Source: Paracamarosporium sp. OC-R06-R3
Taxonomy: Eukaryota; Ascomycota; Dothideomycetes; Pleosporales; Didymosphaeriaceae
Direction of reading: 5' to 3'
Assembly: GCA_019828545.1 (NCBI GenBank)
Contig: JACVRA010000347.1
Coordinates: forward strand, 826 to 64,825
Length of the DNA stretch: 64,000 nt
This document shows positions 60,052 through 64,000 of the stretch, piece after piece. A model generated the notes under the pieces. It saw only the letters and a list, made by a program, of their open reading frames with translations, did no database searches and was not told the origin of the DNA. The position numbers and the translations under genes were made by a program. The stretch's first letter is position 1. Every line of letters begins with the position of its first letter.

Positions 60052-60647
60052 TTAATGTCCCTTGTTCGCTGCCCTCTTCTGCACAACCATTGCCTCCAGG
60101 TCTTCACGCTCAGCCATCTCCGTCTCGAGCTCCTTGATGATGTTGCTCAGGTACGGCACATCCTACATGCACGTTAGCGAGGCAGCCAATGCTTGTTTCG
60201 TATTCTCCTCACATCTTCTGGCTTGGTCCACTCGTTCTTGGGCAAGAGCTGGTGGGACACGGAGCACTGCATCGTTTAGCTGACGTCCGGGAGCGACTGG
60301 TACGTGGTCTAAAGTACCTGGAAAGCCCGGCGGATGCGGAAGACGCGGTCGTAGGCCTCCTTGGGCGGCAGGCGCTTGAGGGCGAGCTGGACTACGTTGT
60401 TCTCCTCGGGGAGGATATCATCGGCCCTGCGGAACAGGCAACGTCAGCGCATCCATCCAACTCAAGAGAGGCCCAATTCCGGAATTTCCACCGTTTCCAA
60501 TGGAATTGGGCCGCAGGGAAGGCGTGCGTACCTCAGGCCGAGCTGCCTGTAGCCAGCGGCGTTGCCGTACCACTTGGCGAGCGGCGCCACCCAGCGCTGC
60601 AGCCACGGGCGCTTGAGGATGAAGGGGGCGAGGGACGGAGCAGACAT
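60052..60647 (-). CDS. QCR7: Cytochrome b-c1 complex subunit 7
   Basis: A small matrix-side subunit of respiratory complex III. Four exons in coding order: 60647-60532, 60426-60318, 60266-60213 and 60162-60052, giving 129 aa, the usual size. The sequence runs [15 protein letters not shown], then [15 protein letters not shown] across the first intron, [18 protein letters not shown] and [20 protein letters not shown], all characteristic of the family. No cleavable presequence is evident, as in yeast Qcr7. All introns have good GT-AG ends and phase agreement. It diverges from the mitochondrial carrier gene with 488 bp between start codons. Confidence 0.96.
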
Positions 60648-61135
60648 GGCGAGGGAATGTGGTGCGGGCCCGGTTCGATGCGTGCGGGTGGCGGCGGCGG
60701 GTCAATGGGGGGTGCGAGTTGTCGTGGTGAGGTCTTCGCAGCGAGGAAGCGAATTGGGCCGGGCTCGCCAAGGCCCGGAAGCTTTTGCGCGGTGCAGGTG
60801 CAGGCAAGCTGCTGCGAGCGAGCAAGCAAGCCCCCACCCGCCCTTCACTCGACCGACGACGCTCCATCGCCGCATCTGCAGACTCGTTCGCCGCGCAGCT
60901 TCGCTCCCTCGCTCCCGACCCTGCGCGCCCGCCGCCCGCCCGCCGCCCGCCCGACGCACCCTCCCCGGCATCCGGCGGTCAATGGAGCTGGTCAATCGCT
61001 AGCTATTGTGTCACCGAGTGCTGCGGGGCTTCCGCACACTGAGGCACCGTGAAGGGGACGACGGCCTGTATGCGCTCCCCGCAACCCGTGGCCCTCGCCT
61101 GTCTTCTAACATCTCGCCCATGGCCAGCCTCTGCA
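60648..61135. promoter_or_regulatory. Intergenic region between two divergent mitochondrial genes
   Basis: A GC-rich 488-bp region separates QCR7 and the carrier gene. It contains ATTGG (reverse CCAAT) at 60753-60757; CCAAT-binding HAP complexes are known to regulate respiratory genes in fungi. A shared control region is inference from the arrangement. Confidence 0.4.
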
Positions 61136-62379
61136 ATGTCTGACGAACCCGCGCCGCCGCCGTCCCCGACCAGTGCGCGAGAACGGTATGCGCCGACGGC
61201 CGCTCTCTCCTCCCGCGAACAGAACCAGAACCGCGGCTCACCCTTCTCTAGCTTGGCCGTCAGGTGCGCTGCCCTGCCCAATTCCTCCGTCAACGCCGCC
61301 TGCGGCGCCATCGCCGGCATCGCGTCGGGCGTCGTGACGTGCCCGCTCGACGTCATCAAGACTCGCCTGCAGGCCCAGGGCTCGTGGCGCCCACGACACC
61401 ACGGACGGCCCACGCGCATCGTATACCAGGGTCTGCTGGGCACTGCACGCGTCATCTGGACCCAGGATGGCGTCCGGGGCATGTACAGAGGGCTCGGGCC
61501 GATGCTGCTCGGCTACGTGCCCACCTGGGCCGTCTACATGAGCGTGTACGACTGGTCAAAGGACTTCTTCTACACGAGAATAGGTCTGTCCGCACATGGC
61601 CGCGGCTTGCATTTTGTTGACAGTGTGCAGAGAACAAATGGCTCTCGCGGATATCTGCCTCTGTTACGGCTGGTGCATGCTCGACGCTAGCGACAAACCC
61701 TATCTGGGTCATCAAGACGAGGCTGATGTCGCAGGTGAGCGCGCGCGCCTCGGAAGAGCATCGTCCGCCATGGCACTACAAGAACACGTTCGATGCCTTC
61801 CGCAAGATGTACGTCAACGAAGGCATGCGAGCCTTCTACGCGGGCCTTACACCCGCCTTGCTTGGCCTCACCCACGTCGCCATCCAGTTTCCACTGTATG
61901 AGTATTTCAAGATGAGATTCACCGGTCTAGAAATGGGCCAAACAACCTCGTCTGATAGCGATATGCATTGGGCGGGCATACTAGGAGCAACAATCCTAAG
62001 TAAAATATGTGCAACGTCAGCGACATATCCTCACGAGGTTCTTCGCACCAGACTGCAGACACAACAACGTACGATTCCTTCCGCCTCACACGAGGATATA
62101 GCCTTCCGAGGAAGTCACCAGGAAACTCGATACCTAACAAGGGGTCCAGGCACAGCTTCGTCGGATGGCATGATCAACCTCCCTCGGTATCGGGGTATTT
62201 TGCGGACCTGCACCACTATACTGCAGGAAGAGGGTTGGAGAGCGTTTTACAACGGCATGGGCACGAACATGGTCCGAGCGGTACCGGCAGCTGTCACTAC
62301 AATGATGACGTACGAGACGCTGCGATCGATGCACCAAAAGCTGAAGCAGGAAGGGCTGGAGATCCAGGGCGACGCTTGA
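61136..62379 (+). CDS. Mitochondrial carrier, NAD+ transporter type (YIA6-like)
   Basis: A mitochondrial carrier family protein of 398 aa from exons 61136-61583 and 61631-62379. The three carrier signatures are all present: PLDVIKTRLQ, NPIWVIKTRLM and YPHEVLRTRLQ. GYVPTWAVYMSVYDWSKDFF, TAGACSTLATNPIWV and GLTHVAIQFPLYEYFK resemble the fungal NAD+/pyrimidine-nucleotide carrier branch, best matching YIA6/YEA6. It should sit in the inner membrane and import NAD+. Assignment to the NAD+ branch rests on recalled motifs; a pyrimidine nucleotide carrier is the alternative. An in-frame ATG at 61049 would add 29 residues. The insert between repeats 2 and 3 is longer than in yeast. Confidence 0.85.
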
Positions 62380-64000
62380 CCGCTTCTCACCAGTGGGTGT
62401 AAGCCCTGACGCGTCCGAGCAATTTTTTTTTCTCCCAAGTCTACTACACCACATATTCTGGGCCTGTTCTGAGGCGTTGCGTTAGGGAGCGAGATATCCC
62501 AAGTGAGCATTGCTTGGTTCGTTTTACGTTTTGCGTCTTTGTGTACATAGCAGCATTTGGGCGGAATGATGGCATCGGCGTTCAATGGCATCCGAGTACC
62601 CTTCTCCTTGCTTGGGTACGTTGTACGGCAATATATACCAATTTTGGTCTTACCTCGACTTCCTTATACACGGTACAGGTAGAACATGAATCGCGTGGAT
62701 GTGGAACAAGATGCATGTGGGAGACGGAATGTGTCGATTGTGAGTTTACGTCGATGTGCCTAATGGACGTTCAACATGGGCAACGCATTGCAAGTTAAGC
62801 CCTGCCGGATATTTTGCCAAACTCACATGTACGCAATATCTGCTGCAACGAGTCGTCTTAAGATCCTCAGTTGCACCAACATTGAAGTACTACACGATAC
62901 ATACCACATGAGATCCTTTCATGCTCTTTGGAGCATGGCAAGCACGCACAGTGCACGCTACTCTGAATTGTCCTAAGCTCCACAACTGGTCCCCACCTCG
63001 TCCTTTTCTCACATGTTACCTGTCTCCATAGTCTCTATCAACGACACAAGTCTGATTTCTCTAGCCGGTATGAAAGCGCGACAGGAAAAGTACTTTTTTC
63101 CCACTCCGATTTTACGGCGTTGTTGTCTGGTGAATCTCTACTACTGACGGTTTCGAAGAGCTTATATACGATATTGAAACATTAGAACATCCATCTTTTA
63201 AGTCGATGACGACTTTGGGTTCAATGCGTGGGCTCATGCTAGGTTTATGTTGCGGTTAGTGCGATTCGCATGCTTTGTTCCAAGGTATGTATTCTTGGGG
63301 TTTGTATACATTGACCAATGCTCCGATGACGAGTATGTCGGGTGGCAAGATTTTGAAAGGGAGAACAGGGTGTCAGTGTTGGTTTTGCAGTGCGCTTGGA
63401 AGCAATGAAGTGAAGAATGGAGATAGACAGAGAATTGTATGGTCTGTACAGCACCAAGCATTATGGTTGAGATGCTACGGATCATCATCAATGCTATCAC
63501 TAGTGTCATAGGTGTTCCAATATACCCTTAAGTCTTAAATTGGACATAACAGACCATAAAATCAGCTTTCGCTAATTCGTTCAATTACTGCTCGTCGACT
63601 ATTATTCGATAGTCTTATCAATTAGAACCACTAAAATATCGTGAGGGCCAACACCATCATGCTTGAATTGTTGAAGTGGTACCTTTCATTGGACAGCGCC
63701 TGTACAAAGACACGAGACTGCAGCCACCACAGTCAAACCCGCTTCTCGCCCATACTAACCACTCGTCCACACACATTACCGATCGTCTTCATCTCCGACC
63801 TCGCAAATCTTTAACACCCAGAGCTGCAGAACAAACACTCATCCGGCGGAAGAACAACCCACGTCGTGAGTCAACCCTCAAACGCGCAGCCTTCACATCG
63901 CCGCCTCAAAACAAACAAAGCGAGTGTCCATGGCCCACCGCGAGTCCCCATCACTTTCTTACTAGGATACTTGTTCCTCTCTCTCCCCTTCCCATTACTA
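62380..64000. other. Downstream region, no gene seen
   Basis: About 1.6 kb after the carrier gene. Short frames only. The last 250 bp are C- and A-rich with long pyrimidine stretches, as in promoter or 5' leader sequence, so a plus-strand gene may begin beyond the window. Confidence 0.4.

Overview
The window is nuclear DNA of a filamentous ascomycete (Pezizomycotina). Genes have short introns of about 45-100 nt with GTNNGT donors and CTNAC-like branch sites. It also holds AT-rich blocks that look like products of repeat-induced point mutation (RIP), a RIP-damaged hAT DNA transposon, and proteins typical of moulds (DUF7918 proteins, an F-box protein, a secreted low-complexity protein). A dothideomycete is my best guess, from the general look of the proteins; I cannot prove the class. 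I found no rRNA, tRNA or CRISPR array.

Layout. 1-2690: AT-rich, ORF-free repeat block. 3616-5694: secreted polyampholyte protein, convergent with an F-box gene (5790-7457, minus). 7695-10010: complete but dead hAT transposon with 12-bp terminal repeats and an 8-bp target duplication. It carries a quasi-periodic series of the palindrome TCGTACGA. 10050-12376: AT-rich stretch with a broken gene. 12377-30763: housekeeping stretch with ELP1 (minus), COX8 (minus), MTR4 (plus), STS1/cut8 (plus), a head-to-head pair of DUF7918 paralogues, mitochondrial malonyl-CoA:ACP transacylase (plus) and a short-chain dehydrogenase (minus). 31151-40734: MED5 (minus), a conserved protein of unknown function (minus), an aldo-keto reductase (plus) and NADP-glutamate dehydrogenase (plus). 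41944-54151: BTB protein (minus) divergent from a sphingolipid delta-4 desaturase (plus), then ANP1 mannosyltransferase (minus), an unrecognised 277-aa protein (minus) and ECM33 (minus). 57441-62379: DNA-3-methyladenine glycosylase (minus), QCR7 (minus) and a mitochondrial NAD+ carrier-like protein (plus).

The genes share no single pathway. Recurring themes are mitochondrial function (COX8, QCR7, MCT1, the NAD+ carrier), RNA metabolism and transcription (ELP1, MTR4, MED5), and cell wall or membrane assembly (ANP1, ECM33, desaturase). I built the exon structures by hand: every junction was checked for splice consensus and reading phase, but none has transcript support. I place 59 introns, of which three appear to be GC-AG. 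The most unusual signal is the palindrome series inside the hAT element, about 140 bp apart and in more than one reading frame.
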